This document shows positions 26,021 to 39,256 of a DNA stretch of 64,000 bases, one piece after another (the stretch's first letter is position 1; the number at the start of each line of letters is the position of its first letter). Under the pieces are notes generated by a model. It was not told where the DNA came from. It did no database searches and saw only the letters and a program-made list of their open reading frames with translations. Both the position numbers and the translations under genes were made by a program. Source of the DNA: Galeopsis tetrahit (Eukaryota > Streptophyta > Magnoliopsida > Lamiales > Lamiaceae); NCBI GenBank assembly GCA_963675135.1, contig OY776129.1, forward strand, positions 47,752,141-47,816,140. The letters run 5' to 3'.

Positions 26021-26243
26021 CTCCCTCTGTCCAATTTTATAATTCTAGATCTTACTTTTCTCTTTTATGTCCAATTTTATAATTTTTTTTTCCTAAAAAG
26101 TAAATATTACTCTCACTCGGTCACTCACTACTTTATTTCAACTTTTATCTCTTCACTTACACTTTCACTTTTACATAAACAATCAATTTTTTTTAAAATT
26201 CGTGTCCAACCCAAATGTGCATTATAAAATTGAAGGGAAGAAG
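26021..26243. mobile_element. Stowaway-like MITE
   Basis: Inverted ends CTCCCTCTGTCCAATTTTAT and ATAAAATTGAAGGGAAGAAG, flanked by TA. About 223 bp, non-coding. An 80-aa frame across it is not a gene. Confidence 0.7.
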
Positions 26244-26503
26244 TATAATATAATTTATTTATTTTTTCTGATTGTCCATATAGGAGTATTAGAGTATATA
26301 TTTTTACAAAAATACTTTAGCATACTTACTTTTATCTTTTCTATATTTTATCTATTTTATATATAAATAAACAATATTTTTTAAAATATGTAAAAGAAAA
26401 AAAAACATGTAGGAGAGAGAGGGGCCATGTGTTTTGACATCAGTGGTCGACATCACCCGCTCGGCCGCTTGATAGCCATGTCATTTTCCATCTACCCGAG
26501 ATA

Positions 26504-26769
26504 CTCCATCCGTCCCGGTATAAGTTTTCCATTTCTTTTGGGTGTTTTGATTAAGGAATATGATAAAATAATAGATATAGTACAAATGATGTGATGGTGA
26601 GAGAGAAAATAATAGATTAGTATTAGATGAAGTATGATAAAATAATAGATAAAGTGTAAGTGATATGATTGAGAGAGAGAAAATAATTTACCAAAAATGG
26701 AGTGGAAAAGTTATAGTGGGACATCTAAAAAAGGAAAGTGAGAAACTTATAGAGGGACGGAGGAGGGAG
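26504..26769. mobile_element. Stowaway-like MITE
   Basis: Ends CTCCATCCGTCCCGGTATAA and GAGGGACGGAGGAGGGAG, flanked by TA. The interior has a GAGAGAGAAAATAAT motif repeated twice. Confidence 0.7.
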
Positions 26770-27731
26770 TATATTTTTTTAAAACTAAATGCAAATATCT
26801 CCACTAAAAATCAATGAAACTATTCAAAATTAAATTTGTAATACATCGTGTCTTTGATGTTTTAGACCATTAAAATTATACTCTCACCATTTATTTTCAC
26901 CGACTTTTAAAAATATTAATTGTTTAAATATAAAATAGATGTTTAAAGTGAATAATGTATTAGTGTGCATATTTCCATTTATAATGAATATTGAGTTTAA
27001 TTATAAATAATGCTATTGTTTATAAATAAATTGAATGATAATGAAAGTAAATAATTAATTGTTGAAAAGTGGGGTTAAAATAATTTGAAAAATGTAATTT
27101 TTTTAAATATTAAAAATAATAAAATTGAACATTAAAAAAAATTGAAAGACAAGTGCCACTTACAAAATGAAACAATACATTTTCTCGTGACAGGAGTTTA
27201 AACACTCAAGTACGGAGGGAGACCGTGAAAATAAATACAACACTGCAAAATTAAGAAAAAGAAACTGAAAAGAAACTAATTTAAAAATTAATGACATGTT
27301 TCGTGATAGATTATTCAAACTTAGAGGTTCAACCTATTTTCTTCTTTTTGTATATTTTTTAAATATTAGAAAAATATTATAAATAAATAAGAATACAAGG
27401 AATAATCTGTAATCGAATCCCTATAATAAGTCTCAATCATGTTTATCAATGCATTAACTGAAAATGAAAAGACTATTTGATTTTTATTTATTGCCTCTTT
27501 TTTAATTTGAAGGGTTGTGAAAATGACTTTAATTGTTGAAATTGTGTGTTGATTACAATAGTGGCATGATATCAAACGGCAAAGCAACACGTTTACGGCT
27601 GCCTCACTTTTGAACAGGCTTTTGTCCATAATTTCTTCCAACTTCTAACCGAGCCGCACGATTTCATATATGCGAAATTTAAGTCTTCAATTTGAAAACT
27701 AACGACTGATTTTTTTACAAAAATTAAGAAA

Positions 27732-28557
27732 TACTCCTCTCCCTCTATTCTGAAAAGTTTTCATACTTTTCTTTTTTATTTATACTCGAAAAATTTACAT
27801 ACCCTAAAATATAGAAATAATCATCACAATTCTCACTCTCCCAATATACACATATTTACCCTTTATGTCATTACTTTGGGACCCACCATACACTCAACCC
27901 ACCTACTTTATTTACTTTATAAGTATATAAAAATTTACAAAATTACCCCTCAACAGGGCGGAACCAGAAATATAAAATAGGGTGGGTTAGCCTAAAAAAA
28001 ATTGCTTACACTTTTATTAAAACCTTAAGATTATGTTTGTTTTCGAATTTGAGATTTTTTAAAATTTAACACTGGTTCTACCTTAAAATTCTAGAATCCG
28101 AATTTTAAAAACATATTATATACCTACTTATAAATTCTATAAAAGTTAACTTTATAAAAATCTACGAACCTTTAATTTTATGTCAAATTCTTAAAACAAA
28201 TATATCCTAATGTTGTACTTTTTAATTTAATTAATTTAAATGATTTAATATTTTTATCTTATAATTTATGGGCATTACTAAACTAACTGCATGAATAAAT
28301 ATAAACGCAACTTTCTTCCTACTTTTAAGCAACAAGTTATTAGATAGTTAATTTTTTATTTTAATTTTAAAACATTAAGCATATTAAAAAATAATAAAAA
28401 CGTGAAATCTAGATGGTTGGGTGGGCTACATCATCCCGTTCCCGCCATCACATAGGTCCGCCCTTGCCCCTCAACACTCTCATCTCATCATTACACTTTT
28501 TTCTTAAATCATGTATCAAAATTTCCCGTAAACTTTTCAGGGGGACGGAGGGAGTAT
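27732..28557. mobile_element. Stowaway-like MITE split by a hAT element
   Basis: Inverted ends CTCCTCTCCCTCTATTCTGA and CAGGGGGACGGAGGGAG flanked by TA. It would be about 300 bp without the 513-bp hAT element and its duplicated 8 bp in the middle. The order of events is therefore MITE first, hAT second. Confidence 0.7.
27954..28466. mobile_element. Non-autonomous hAT element
   Basis: 513 bp with short inverted ends (CAGGGCGGAACC at the left, CAAGGGCGGACC on the other strand at the right). It is flanked by a perfect 8-bp duplication CCCCTCAA (27946-27953 and 28467-28474), as expected for the hAT superfamily. No transposase is present. Confidence 0.82.
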
Positions 28558-29618
28558 AATATAAAAGATAAAAAAATATATAATAAAATTTGATAAAAAA
28601 AAGTGAAGTATTGTTTAATTATTAAAATAATATGATGTCTTTTTATACTAAAACAAATTTTATGTTTCCCATATACGTTAGAGATGACTCGTGTAACGTG
28701 TTGGCAAACTACTGTATGTCCTCACACTAATTTTGAAAATTCTAATTTGTGCAAAAGTCAGACTTAATTGTCAAACAGCCTAATTTAGCATCATTAATAA
28801 TTAATAAATATAATCGCTAGACCAAGAAACAAACTCATTTAATCATTCTGATAATTGATATTTCTCTGTATATATTCAAGCATACATACACATACATGAA
28901 TACTTTCATCTGCAACAAATATCGTAGGTATTGATCATCAAAAAAACTAAAATTGTTTGTTCTGGATTTTTAATAATTTTTTAAACTGGTCCAGATAATA
29001 AAACTTAGAAGAAATTTTGTGTGAAATCGTCACGATGAATCCATACATTATTTGAATATAACATTGTAATATATTAGAAGAAATTGGTGTTAATTTGCAC
29101 AAATTTTGTGAAAGTCTAAAATATATCCACCCAATTTTTTGACAAACTTATTATTATTATTTAAAAAAAAAAACTACGGAGTGCAAATATTGCATTCCAA
29201 TTTAAAACTGAATAATACTAATAAATAGAAGGGAGTGGTAGTGTGCAAATATAATTGTAGGCCTTGAGCACGTCTGTGTTGATGTGACCAAAAATGTTAA
29301 TTTTACGGCGACGTGACATTAAATCGGCGGTTTTAGGTATCTTACGTGACCACGATTTATTAGCATATACTTAACGTTTTTTTTATTTGATTGATTAGTT
29401 TTCTTCGACGCCTCACGCATTCATTACCTTTTCCTTTCCATGCCAAGCACAAACACACCATTTTAATAGCAAACCTTTCACATACTTTTTCAAACGGACA
29501 TTCTTCACAATTTTTAATTATTTATGTATTTAGCACTTGGCAAAGTATGCAATAAGGTTTGGATAAATATGGACTACATTTTGTGTATTTATGAACAAAT
29601 ATTCATCAAAATAAATAC
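28558..29618. other. AT-rich intergenic stretch, no gene seen
   Basis: Nothing coding or element-like was recognised. Confidence 0.5.
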
Positions 29619-29990
29619 TTTTTTTTTTTTTTTTCGACACAAAAAATACTTAGCTTCCATTATTGTAAATGCTTGTAGGTCAAGGTAGCCCGACCACAAA
29701 CTCCGGTGGATCTATCAAACTAAATGGGTTGTAAAAAAAGCGACTCTCTAGTCAAAGTATGTGCTATCAAATTAACACATCTTTTAATAAGGCTTTACAA
29801 GCAGCAACATAATCACCGGATGTAGAATCATATATATGAATCCGTCAAATTTATAGCATCAACTATCACTTTAACATCCCCTCCAAAATAAATTAATCCC
29901 AATTATTGATCTTCATCCATGATAGAGCTTCAAGAAAACTCATAGCTTCGTCAATATCCACGTTCACCCAACCACATTTAACTACAGTTC
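29619..29990 (-). pseudogene. LINE 3' end remnant with RNase H-like region
   Basis: A T run at 29619-29634 marks the poly(A) end of a minus-strand retroposon. Upstream on that strand, peptides typical of the RNase H domain at the C terminus of plant L1-type LINEs appear in shifting frames (AMSFLEALSWMK, VDAINLTDSY, AHTLTRES, DPPEFVVGLP followed by a stop). Several frameshifts show it is old. The 5' limit is uncertain. Confidence 0.6.
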
Positions 29991-32900
29991 TAATGAGCTT
30001 ATACATAATCAAGCAATATAAACAGTAAAGAAGTTACATCATAGGTTAATTAATTTGTTTCACTTACAACAATTAAATAAAAAGATTGATTTATAATTTA
30101 TTTTAAAAAGATAGAACATAATTTTAGATACAGTATTTTAGAGTTTTGACATTTTTTTTTTACGTAATGCTTTATCAATATTCTGGGATTAAATTTCAAG
30201 AATTTGACGGAAAAGTATGCTTTGAATTTAGGCAAAAATATAACATAATGTAGATAAATAGTATTTTAGAGGTGGATATATTGCCTTTTGCTTTCCGTGG
30301 ATTCTCAATTTTTTCTAATGCATTAATAGCAAGTTTACAATATACTCATATGCTAAAAAAAATACTCCAATTATCGATTCGAAGAAATTTTTAATATTTG
30401 ATGATCCATCCTACCAAACGTTTTATTTTATGTACCTATTTATAGCATTCAATAAGATAGCACAATTTCTAAGCCTAAATAGTAAATAGGCTAGGTTGAT
30501 GTTTAATAATTAGTTTTTTTGAATTTCTTCCTAATTTACATACATTTATTAATATTTTTTAATTAAGGATTTTTTTTTTATTCATCTCTTAATTTAAACT
30601 CCTTAACCATAGTAGTATATCATATATTTAATACCGCAAAATTTTTTTTCCTTTAATTCCTCAAGAATGACTGAGGATATAAATAAGAAAACGTCTAAAT
30701 ATTAAATTTCTTATTTTTTTATAATCACTTAATCCAAAATTAGGGTTGAACGTAGGAGATTGTTTTTAGGAATATGAATAGGGTGTATTTGAATTTATTT
30801 TGAAGAAATAACTAAAGCGACAATTAATTAAAAAACATACTATATGAAATTATGGGGGTGCAGTGACGGAGTCAGTCACCCTGGATGTTTTAGTTTTTAC
30901 ACTTCTTATTTAAGAATATTTTAAAATTTTAATCAGACTTTTAATTTAAAAAAATTCACCTCCTTTAATTTGTATTTTTATAAAATGATGATTTTATCCC
31001 TTTTAGGAGCAAAATTCTAATCCGTTCCTAATTATAAATCAAAATTAATTGGAAACGTAAAGAGGTAACTTTGACATATAAATTCTAACTTAAATGATAT
31101 GGTAAATCGAACACGTTGGAAAATTAATGGCAAATTATCCTTATCGATTACTTATACCTTAGTTTATCCAAATTGCGACGAATTAAGAAAGTGACTATTT
31201 TATTTGTTTCCTTTTTACGTATATTGATTTTTTCCTAAATTCAATACGATTATATTCCCTTTATTTTTTATGGAAAGAAACGGAATGTAACTATACATGT
31301 ATTAAATGATTTTTTTATTTTATTTTTACAAAATTAAATGTAAAAGTTACAATTTGTATTTCCTTCTGAAAGATCATATAGTAACACATTTTTTTTTTTC
31401 ATATGTTGATACATTTGTGTTCATATATTAACTCATTTTTTAAATTATTACATTTGTTACTTTAAGGCTAAATAAGTGTTATTGTAAGTACAAATATGTA
31501 CTACTTATTCTAATAATGAAGATCCGTTTGACAGATTTGACTCGTGAAGAATTGGTGAATTTTCTCCAATTTTTAGTATTTGTGTTCATATTTAAGCACC
31601 CTCTTCATTCTATTGGTGAATTGGAGTAATGTTTAAGCACTCCTCTTCATTTTAGTGGTGATTCATTACATAAATCTAATTAAATCGATTTATAATCCTT
31701 TGTTCATATTTCTAATGCACAATTCAACCCTGCCAATTTTAAACCACGAATATCAGAAATCTTACATGTGGCAAAAATACATATTTTCGAGAAATACAGA
31801 CAATTAAGAAAATGGGTGAAAATTTTCTTCACAATTTACCCCCACTCAATCTCTAAAAAATTAATTAATTCAAATTTGTAACTTAATCAATAATCTATTC
31901 AACAGAAATGGTAAAAATGAATCAATTACAGATGTTGTTGGGTTAAACAATTATTTTTTTCATATAATTAGGATTGGGTCAATGCACACAAAAAAATTAA
32001 GGGAAAAACAATACTCATAAAAGATAGTTGCATTTTAATATTTAAAAAATCAATTTAAAGCAATTACATAAGTATTTACTATTTCTTAAAACTTAAAAGC
32101 AGCTTATTTGTAAAATAAATAAATAAACAGCTTATGATATAATTTTTCAACCAAGTTTGCCGATACTTCAAAAAATGATTTTGAAATAATATGAAAAATT
32201 ATATTAACTTGAAATTATTTACAAACATCCTCATAATTTGAATTTTCATACTCCGTATTAAATTACAAGTAATCTCTCAAAAAAAGGAAACTTGAAATAA
32301 TTTACATCTTCAAATCTAAACCGTCATATTCAAAACAAAATATTCATAAACTTATCAGCCACAAATTCCATGGTTAGTGTTAATTAGCCAGGCTAAATAA
32401 TTATTCACAAAGATTTAAAGGATCTTGACTCTAATTTTACAGAAAATTAACAAAAAAATAAAATCAATATGTTATTTGTAGTTTTGATTCAATGAAGAAT
32501 TACGTAAACATCTTAATATAATGGATGATATTTTTCAAGTCAAATGACACATGTAATCACATCCACAGAATAAATAAATAAATAAGTAATTAATTCACAA
32601 TTCACAAAATAATTTGATTAAATTAATCAAATTCTACACCTAAATTAAACTCATTATTAACACGCTTACATGGCAACAATGCACTAGAAATCGTCACGCA
32701 TACAATTACAATATGTCTAAATTAAATGAATTTTATCAACTTAAACCACTAATTCAATTTTACTACTATTTTAAAAAATAAATAAAAGTTGGTCACGCTC
32801 ATTTAATACATTATCACAAAATAAAAGAAAAGTCCAATTTAATTAATGTCTAGTTATGTTTATCTCTACCACCAAATTTTTAGTTGCACAAAATTGTATT

Positions 32901-33540
32901 CTTGTAAGTTGTAAGGGATAGAAGCAAAAATAAATTTGAAAAACTGGAAAAAGCCAAACAAAAAAAAGGAGTGTCCGAAAATTAAACATAAAATAGCATG
33001 TAAAAACAAACATGAGTAACTGAACCTCTGTTAGTGCTGAATCACTCGTTTGACCTTCAGTTACTTACGCGTACCCTTCCCCACTCTCACCGAAAGCGCG
33101 TGACAAACACTCCCCCTTTCCCCATTTTATTACCCTCAACTAACTACCTACACGCGCCGTGTTTTACTGCGTACTATCTCTCGTGATTAACCGTAATTAG
33201 TTTTAAAACAAAATTAACAGATTTTTAAACTAACCCAGCAATATTAGAGAGACTCAGTGTAATGCAAGAGAGAGGGAAATTTAATTAAGGAAATAATTTA
33301 CTGACACAGTAAATAAATGGATGTTTCTTTCTGTCATTAAACGGCAGAAAAGCAGGTACACAGAAATTAAAAGGCAGGACGACGGGCGTAAGGATCTGGT
33401 CAACGCCGTTTGACCACGTTGTTTTAGGTAAATAGAGACAAATCTGAGGCGATAGGGCCAGTTTCGTAATTTCAGGAAAAAATCATTTCCTTTTTCTTTT
33501 TTCTTTTCTTGTCGCTGTTGTGGTTTCCTTTGCCTTGTGG
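29991..33540. other. AT-rich intergenic stretch and upstream region of the F-box gene
   Basis: No gene was recognised between the LINE remnant and the promoter at 33543. The last ~500 bp are less AT-rich and carry CACGCG/GCGTGA-type motifs near 33090-33160 that may be promoter elements, which is inference. Confidence 0.5.
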
Positions 33541-33542
33541 CT

Positions 33543-33554
33543 TATATATAAATA
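33543..33554 (+). promoter_or_regulatory. TATA box of the F-box/MYND gene
   Basis: TATATATAAATA lies about 90 bp upstream of the start codon. Transcription would start around 33575-33590, giving a leader of about 60 nt with a CACACACAC stretch. Confidence 0.6.
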
Positions 33555-33642
33555 TATATATAAGGACCGTTTCGTTTCTTCTCTCATTATCTAGTCTAGC
33601 GCTAGAGAGATAAGAAAATTCAGACACACACACAAGAGTGAT

Positions 33643-35007
33643 ATGAGAACGAGGAGAGGGCTCTGTTATCCTAGGGTTATGGATACTTGCGGTGGTGAGA
33701 TTAACACCCGCGCGTCCAAGAGAAGGAAACTCAAACTCGCCGGAGACGAATACGGTTGTCTGAAAACGGTAAACGCCTCGCCGGAGGAAAACGCCGCCGG
33801 CGGATGTGATTTCTTCGACGCTTTGCCTGATGATCTCGCGCTTTTGGTTCTCTCTAAACTCGGCTCCACCGCCGACTCCCCTGCCGATTTCATCAATGTC
33901 ACCATGACGTATGTATTCTTTTTCCTTTTTCTACTAATTCCAAATATTCGTAATTTTCATTTTCAATTTTTTCAGTATTTACGAATATTTAATATTTTCT
34001 AAAGGTTTAATTTTGTTGTGTGTAAACAGGTGCAAAAGGCTGAATCGATTAGGGTTCCATTCCCTGGTATTATCAAAAGCTTCTCAGAAAATGTTGGCAG
34101 TCAAAGCACAAAACTGGTCCGACTCGTCTCACCGATTCCTCAAACTCTGCGCCGATTCAGGAAATGTCGAAGCTTGCTACACTCTAGGCATGGTAAGTGT
34201 GTATTTTTAATTTTTTATTTCTATAGTCTCTCAATTTTTATTTAAATTTCAAATATTATTATTCATGTGACACAGATACGCTTCTACTGTTTACAAAATC
34301 GAGGCAGCGGGGCATCATTAATGGCAAAGGCGGCGATTAGCTCCCACGCCTCGGCCCTCTACTCGCTCGCCGTTATCCAATTCAACGGCAGCGGCGGCTC
34401 CAAGAACGACAAGGATCTCCGCGCCGGGGTCGCTTTATGCGCACGCGCCGCCTTTCTCGGCCACGTCGATGCGTTACGGGAACTCGGCCACTGCCTGCAG
34501 GATGGTTACGGCGTTAAACAGAACATAGCCGAGGGGCGCCGATTCTTAGTCCAGGCCAACGCGCGTGAGTTAGCCATTGTGCTTGCGGCGAACCCGTCGG
34601 CTGTTGTGCCTCGTTCGTGGCTCACTTGTAACCCCATGCGTCACGCTGCGGGTGGGGGGTGTCCGCTGTTGAGTGATTTCGGGTGTAATGTGCCCGCCCC
34701 GGAAGCCCACCCCGCGAACCGGTTTTTATCGGATTGGTTTTCGGCTCGGGTTGGGATTGTTCCGGATCCGGGGCTCCGGCTTTGTTCTCATTCGGGTTGC
34801 GGAAGGCCCGAGAGTAGGAGGCATGAGTTTCGTCGGTGTTCTGTTTGCGGAGCAGTGAATTATTGCTCACGTGCTTGTCAGGCGCTGGATTGGAAACTCC
34901 GTCATAAGGCGGAGTGCACTCCCGTGGAGAGGTGGGCCGATGACGACGGAGAAAATGACGACGTTAATGAAGAAGAAGAAGAGGAAGAAGCCATGGACGA
35001 AAGTTGA
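33643..35007 (+). CDS. F-box protein with Sel1-like repeats and MYND zinc finger
   Basis: Three exons, 33643-33908, 34030-34192 and 34276-35007, with GT-AG introns (donors GTATGT and GTAAGT), encode 386 aa. An F-box lies at residues 58-105 (LPDDLALLVLSKL start), tetratricopeptide/Sel1-like repeats at about 120-240, and a MYND finger at 313-357. The finger residues are Cys313, Cys318, Cys331, Cys334, Cys340, Cys344, His353 and Cys357. The tail is acidic. The architecture and length match the plant family represented by Arabidopsis At1g67340. In such proteins the F-box is expected to join an SCF ubiquitin ligase through SKP1, while the repeats and finger would bind partners; the substrate is unknown. 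The first ATG is used because the preceding leader has no other ATG. An in-frame ATG at 33679 is a possible alternative. Nothing is broken, and codon use is far more GC-rich than the surroundings. No functional neighbours are nearby. Confidence 0.93.
33909..34029 (+). other. Intron 1 of the F-box/MYND gene
   Basis: 121 bp, GTATGT...AACAG. It splits a Thr codon (AC/G) within the F-box. It is T-rich like most plant introns. Confidence 0.88.
34193..34275 (+). other. Intron 2 of the F-box/MYND gene
   Basis: 83 bp, GTAAGT...CACAG, between codons (phase 0), AT-rich. Confidence 0.88.
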
Positions 35008-36115
35008 CCAGTTTGTGACTGTGAATGTGACGGTAACGGCACGGGAGTCCCGAGAGAAAAAAAAAAGTTGGGGGTACAATTGTAGAAAAGAGGAAGATAT
35101 GGGGCCAAATTTTGAGGAGTTAAATTCTCTTGGTTATTATGGTCAGTTTTTAGTAGTATAGTATAGTATAGTATAGGGAATGTAAAGCGTACACTATGAG
35201 TTTTATCTCTTTTAATTACCCTATACTTTTATCTCTTGGTTACCAATTTATTAATATTTTTTTGAGAGTTTACAAAAGAAAAGTAATTGAAATTATTAAG
35301 TGAATGATGATTGTAGATTAGAAAGGTTGGGGTTATAATGCAAAGAATTGTGGACCGAATGATAATGAGAATGTTGATGTTGCTGGGCTTTATTCACACT
35401 TCTCAATTGACAGCATTATCACATGAAGTGTGGGGCATCTACGAGTTCTTGAATTTCTTTCTTCAAAACAAAGTGAGACATGGATTCTTACTGTAAATTA
35501 TTAGGTGAAGAGAGAGAGAGAGATTAGATGTGAAATGAGATTGTGTGTAATGTGAAATTCTGAATAACCAACCACATTAACATGCTTCAATTCTGCCTTA
35601 ACTTTAGGGTAAAGACTGTAAACCAGAAGAAAGCTCATTTGAATCTACAATGTGTAACAAAACTCGATCTATAATTTAATTACATTGTTATAATTATATC
35701 TCGAATTCAAAATTTAAAATGGGTTATGAAAAATCGTTGAATGAATATTAAAGGGTTAGAAGGGAAAAGTGAAAATGAAAAATACTAGAGTACTAAGTAT
35801 GGTTGGCAGAGAGGGATCCTAGGTAGCAAGTAATTCCAATGACAATCGAGGCAAGTTTACTGCTCCTTTTTCTGTTGCACACTTTTATGTTTGGTCAAAA
35901 AATGTCAGGTGGTAAGAGATTGACCAAAGCACATAAAAGAAAAAGAAAAACAAGAATTGATTAGAAAGAGGGTAAAGGTAAAGTTAAGAGTGAGTGAGAG
36001 GAGACAAGTGCATTCTGCAAGTGGAGAATGTGCGTTCTCAGTGTTTTCACTACTTTATCCCCCACCCCCCTCCCTATTTTTTTAAAATACTAAGGGAATA
36101 AAAAGGAAGAAATAT
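35008..36115. other. 3' flank of the F-box/MYND gene and intergenic DNA
   Basis: The first ~200 bp probably form the 3' untranslated region and include a (GTATA)n run at 35156-35175. No further gene was recognised. Confidence 0.5.
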
Positions 36116-36119
36116 TGTA

Positions 36120-36418
36120 CTCCCTCCGTCCCGTGATTACTTGCACACTTTTCTTATTTGGACGTCTCAAAATTACTTACACACTCTTAATATGATGGAA
36201 GTACCCCACAAAATTAATACCCTCCCAACATCATTTTATTTTCAAAATTGTCACCACTTTTTTACATACATTTTACTTTACACATCATCATATTCAATTT
36301 ACACCTCACCAAATTACCTAAAATACCCCTCTTTTGTCTTACCTCACCAACCACTAAATTCACTTTTCTTAAACAACATGTCAATCAAACCGTGCAAGTA
36401 ATCCTGAGACGGATGGAG
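36120..36418. mobile_element. Stowaway-like MITE, CTCCCTCCGTCCC family
   Basis: Starts CTCCCTCCGTCCCGTGATTA and ends CCTGAGACGGATGGAG, flanked by TA. It is the same subfamily as 20989-21279. An 86-aa frame inside is not a gene. Confidence 0.83.
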
Positions 36419-37267
36419 TAATATAGGAATGGCACATTTGATTTTATGCCCATTTTTAAAGATACTACCCATAAGTATACATCATTTACATATTAATTCT
36501 TTTATTTTTAAGGAAATACAAAATCCAATGTGATTATATTAAGGGTGTGGGAAAATAGATAATATATGGAGTATAAAGTAATTGATTAATATTATTCACA
36601 TGCTGTCATTAGAATTGTTGATGTTGAATCTGAATTCCTTAATTTAATTTAATTAGGATGATACATATAAATCGAAAAATAGTCTGAAATTAATATATTT
36701 CATTTTTTAAAATTTTTTTTGATCGAGCACCTTATACTTTAAAAAGATATCGATTTTAATTGTGTCGATCCTTCTAAGAGATAATAAAATAATATTTCCA
36801 AAATTACAAGTTTACTATATTGATTTTATTTAATATTTTTTACTTAAAGATTAAGTAAGAGGTCAAACTCAAACTCAAATTGGTTTTTATGAGCATTATT
36901 ACTTATCTCAACCCAAATCCCATATATTGAAATTTGAAAACCTAGGCCAAAAATAAAAGATAGATATCACAGGGTGTGGTCCAAAATCCCAATTAAAGAT
37001 ATCCTTTTGTTAGTTGAATGCACAACTAATTGTTGGTTGAGAATGCAAGGACAAGCACCACCCTTAATTTGTGCAACAATCTAATTAATACTCCCCCTCT
37101 CAAAAAATGATCACACAAATTCTGAATTTTACTTATAAACTTTTAAATTTATCTTTTTTCTTTCACACATTTTATTTTTTTGAATCAGTAAAATTGTATT
37201 GCATTCGAGTACTCGGGGTACTCAACCCGTTAAATTTACATCATGTTCCTACGTAGCGTGAAGTGTG

Positions 37268-37509
37268 TTAAATATCTATACAACTTTGTGGATTGTTACA
37301 CCATGCCGCAATCGAAGAGTTTTGCTTTGTTATACTGTGACCTTCTAACCATGTCCATACTAATAATTTAATGTTTTCCAAAGCCTTCTTCATGCTCTGT
37401 TCTTTTCCAGAAAAATGTTTTTCATTTCTTCCTCTCCACAGCTCCCATACCACTGCCGTCCATATCGTCGCGGCTATTTTTCTTCTCCCTTTCTCGAAGC
37501 CCAGCATTG
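37268..37509 (-). pseudogene. C-terminal fragment of LINE reverse transcriptase protein
   Basis: The minus-strand frame ending at 37268 gives a Trp-rich peptide (ATIWTAVVWELWRGRNEKHF, then WTWLEGHSI) typical of the C-terminal region of plant non-LTR retrotransposon proteins. The open frame reads further upstream only because it runs into the MITE. There are no catalytic residues here. Confidence 0.75.
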
Positions 37510-37511
37510 TA

Positions 37512-37794
37512 CTCCCTCCGTCCCGGAGGAACTTGCACCCTTTGACTGACACACATTTTAAGAAATGGGTAAGAAAAGGTGTAATGATTAATGTTTTGAG
37601 GGGTAGTTTTGTAAACTTTTATGAATAAAGTAAAGTAAAAAGTAGATTGAGTGTGGAAAAGTAATGGCATATGGGTAAATATGAGTATATTTCAAGGGTG
37701 AGGGTTGTGAAGATATTTCCTTTTATGGAGTGTGCAAATTGGTATGGGACATCCATATATAGAAAGTGTGCAAATTTCTGTGGGACGGAGGGAG
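37512..37794. mobile_element. Stowaway-like MITE inside the LINE fragment
   Basis: 283 bp. Ends CTCCCTCCGTCCCGGAGGAA and GTGGGACGGAGGGAG, flanked by TA at 37510-37511 and 37795-37796. The interior matches 24411-24883, and a broken copy lies at 45962-46102. Confidence 0.85.
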
Positions 37795-37840
37795 TACTAT
37801 GTTGGAGGAGGTGAATAGGTAAAGTGTTCTTTCACACATT

Positions 37841-39012
37841 ACATTAATTTAAATAAATATAAGTAATTTTGACATTATATAAAACTAAATTTTGGAATAA
37901 ATAAAAAAGGAAAACGAGACAATAATTTTGAGACGGAGAGAGAAGACTTTATATGCTCTCAAGTCTCTAAGTCTACATTTTATTGTGCATATTGGGCAAG
38001 CATCTTCATTCATTTGAGTCTGTCCCCTTAGCTTCAACCAGTATATATGTGTAACTATTATTAATGCTTGCTTCCAACGCCACCCAATCATCACTAAGTA
38101 ATTCATTTAACGCCATTTACAGAGATTTTACTCTATACATTGGGTGTCCAAAATGTCATTTTACCAAATTTCTAACATCGCTTTACAAAATGAATACAAC
38201 TAGAATGAGCCCCCAATTTAAAATTAATACATCAAATGTCTATTTGGTTCAATTAATTCAATTCAATTATTATTTTTTTTTAAAAAAAATCTTTAATAGT
38301 AGTGTATAAGTGCAATTTAAAAAAAAAAATTACCGTCGACAATATAAATTGAAATTTTGATTAAAAGGAAAAAATATTATAAAAAGAGTAATTATTTGAA
38401 ATTAACCAAAGAACAATAAATTAACACATTAAATTTCAGTCTAAAATAGAGTATTTAAAATACAAATTTCTAAACAACATATTTGTTGTACGGAGTATAT
38501 TTTATGATTTTTCTTCAACATCAAGATTCAACATAACATTTTTAATCCTCTTTTTGCCTTTGAAAAAATACTCCTCCTCACTTACAATATTTTCAAACAT
38601 TGAAATAAGGTGCCTATGAATAACAACATGCATGCACCTTGCACCATAGAACTGAATTGTATAAATGAATGTCAAAATTTAATAATATAGTAATTGTTAA
38701 TATAATATAATCAACAAAAAGAATACAAAAATAAAAAAATTGAAAAAACATATTGTTTCTCATCCATTAATATCATTACCATGCACATATCGTTTCTCAA
38801 TATGTGATGCTAGATGATGTTAATTGTTAACTCATGAATACAAAATTTTGACTCTAAAGTTTCAATCAACTTTCTGCACATTAACATAAGGTAGTATAGA
38901 TTTCATTATTACAGCGAATTAAACATACGTAGTCTGTAATGAAAACTATAATTTTCAATTCAATATTTGTAATACAATAAAAGATGTCTTTAATTTAAAT
39001 TTGAAAACATTG
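37841..39012. other. AT-rich intergenic stretch, no gene seen
   Basis: Nothing recognised. The short frames at 37885-38106 and 38064-38309 have no supporting features. Confidence 0.5.
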
Positions 39013-39014
39013 TA

Positions 39015-39256
39015 CTCCCTCCATCACTTTCTTTTTTCACCCACATCAATGCAAATATTTTTGACATATAATTAATTTTACTTACATTCTTGTTATACCC
39101 TTATTTAATGTTAATGAACCATATTATTAACTAATCACAACAATCATTAAATAAGGGTATTTTAGATAAAATTTCCCTTATTAAAAGGAAGGTGGACTAT
39201 AATTTGAGACAAAAATAAAATAAAATAATTACTATATTTTTTTGAGACAGATGGAG
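39015..39256. mobile_element. Stowaway-like MITE
   Basis: Ends CTCCCTCCATCACTTTCTTT and TTTGAGACAGATGGAG, flanked by TA. About 242 bp. Confidence 0.7.

Larger units (their letters stand above)
37172..37826 (-). mobile_element. L1-type LINE 3' end, 5'-truncated, split by a MITE
   Basis: A 14-bp duplication TTCTTTCACACATT flanks the insertion (37158-37171 and 37827-37840). The minus strand ends in a short A run at 37175-37180 preceded by TTTTACTGATTC, a typical plant LINE/SINE 3' end. The 5' end lies at about 37826. A 283-bp MITE interrupts it at 37512-37794. Without the MITE it is about 370 bp, a strongly truncated copy. Confidence 0.8.

Noticed and set aside
27366..27641. 91-aa minus-strand open frame
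   Set aside because: No domain, no promoter or splice context; in AT-rich DNA frames this long occur by chance.
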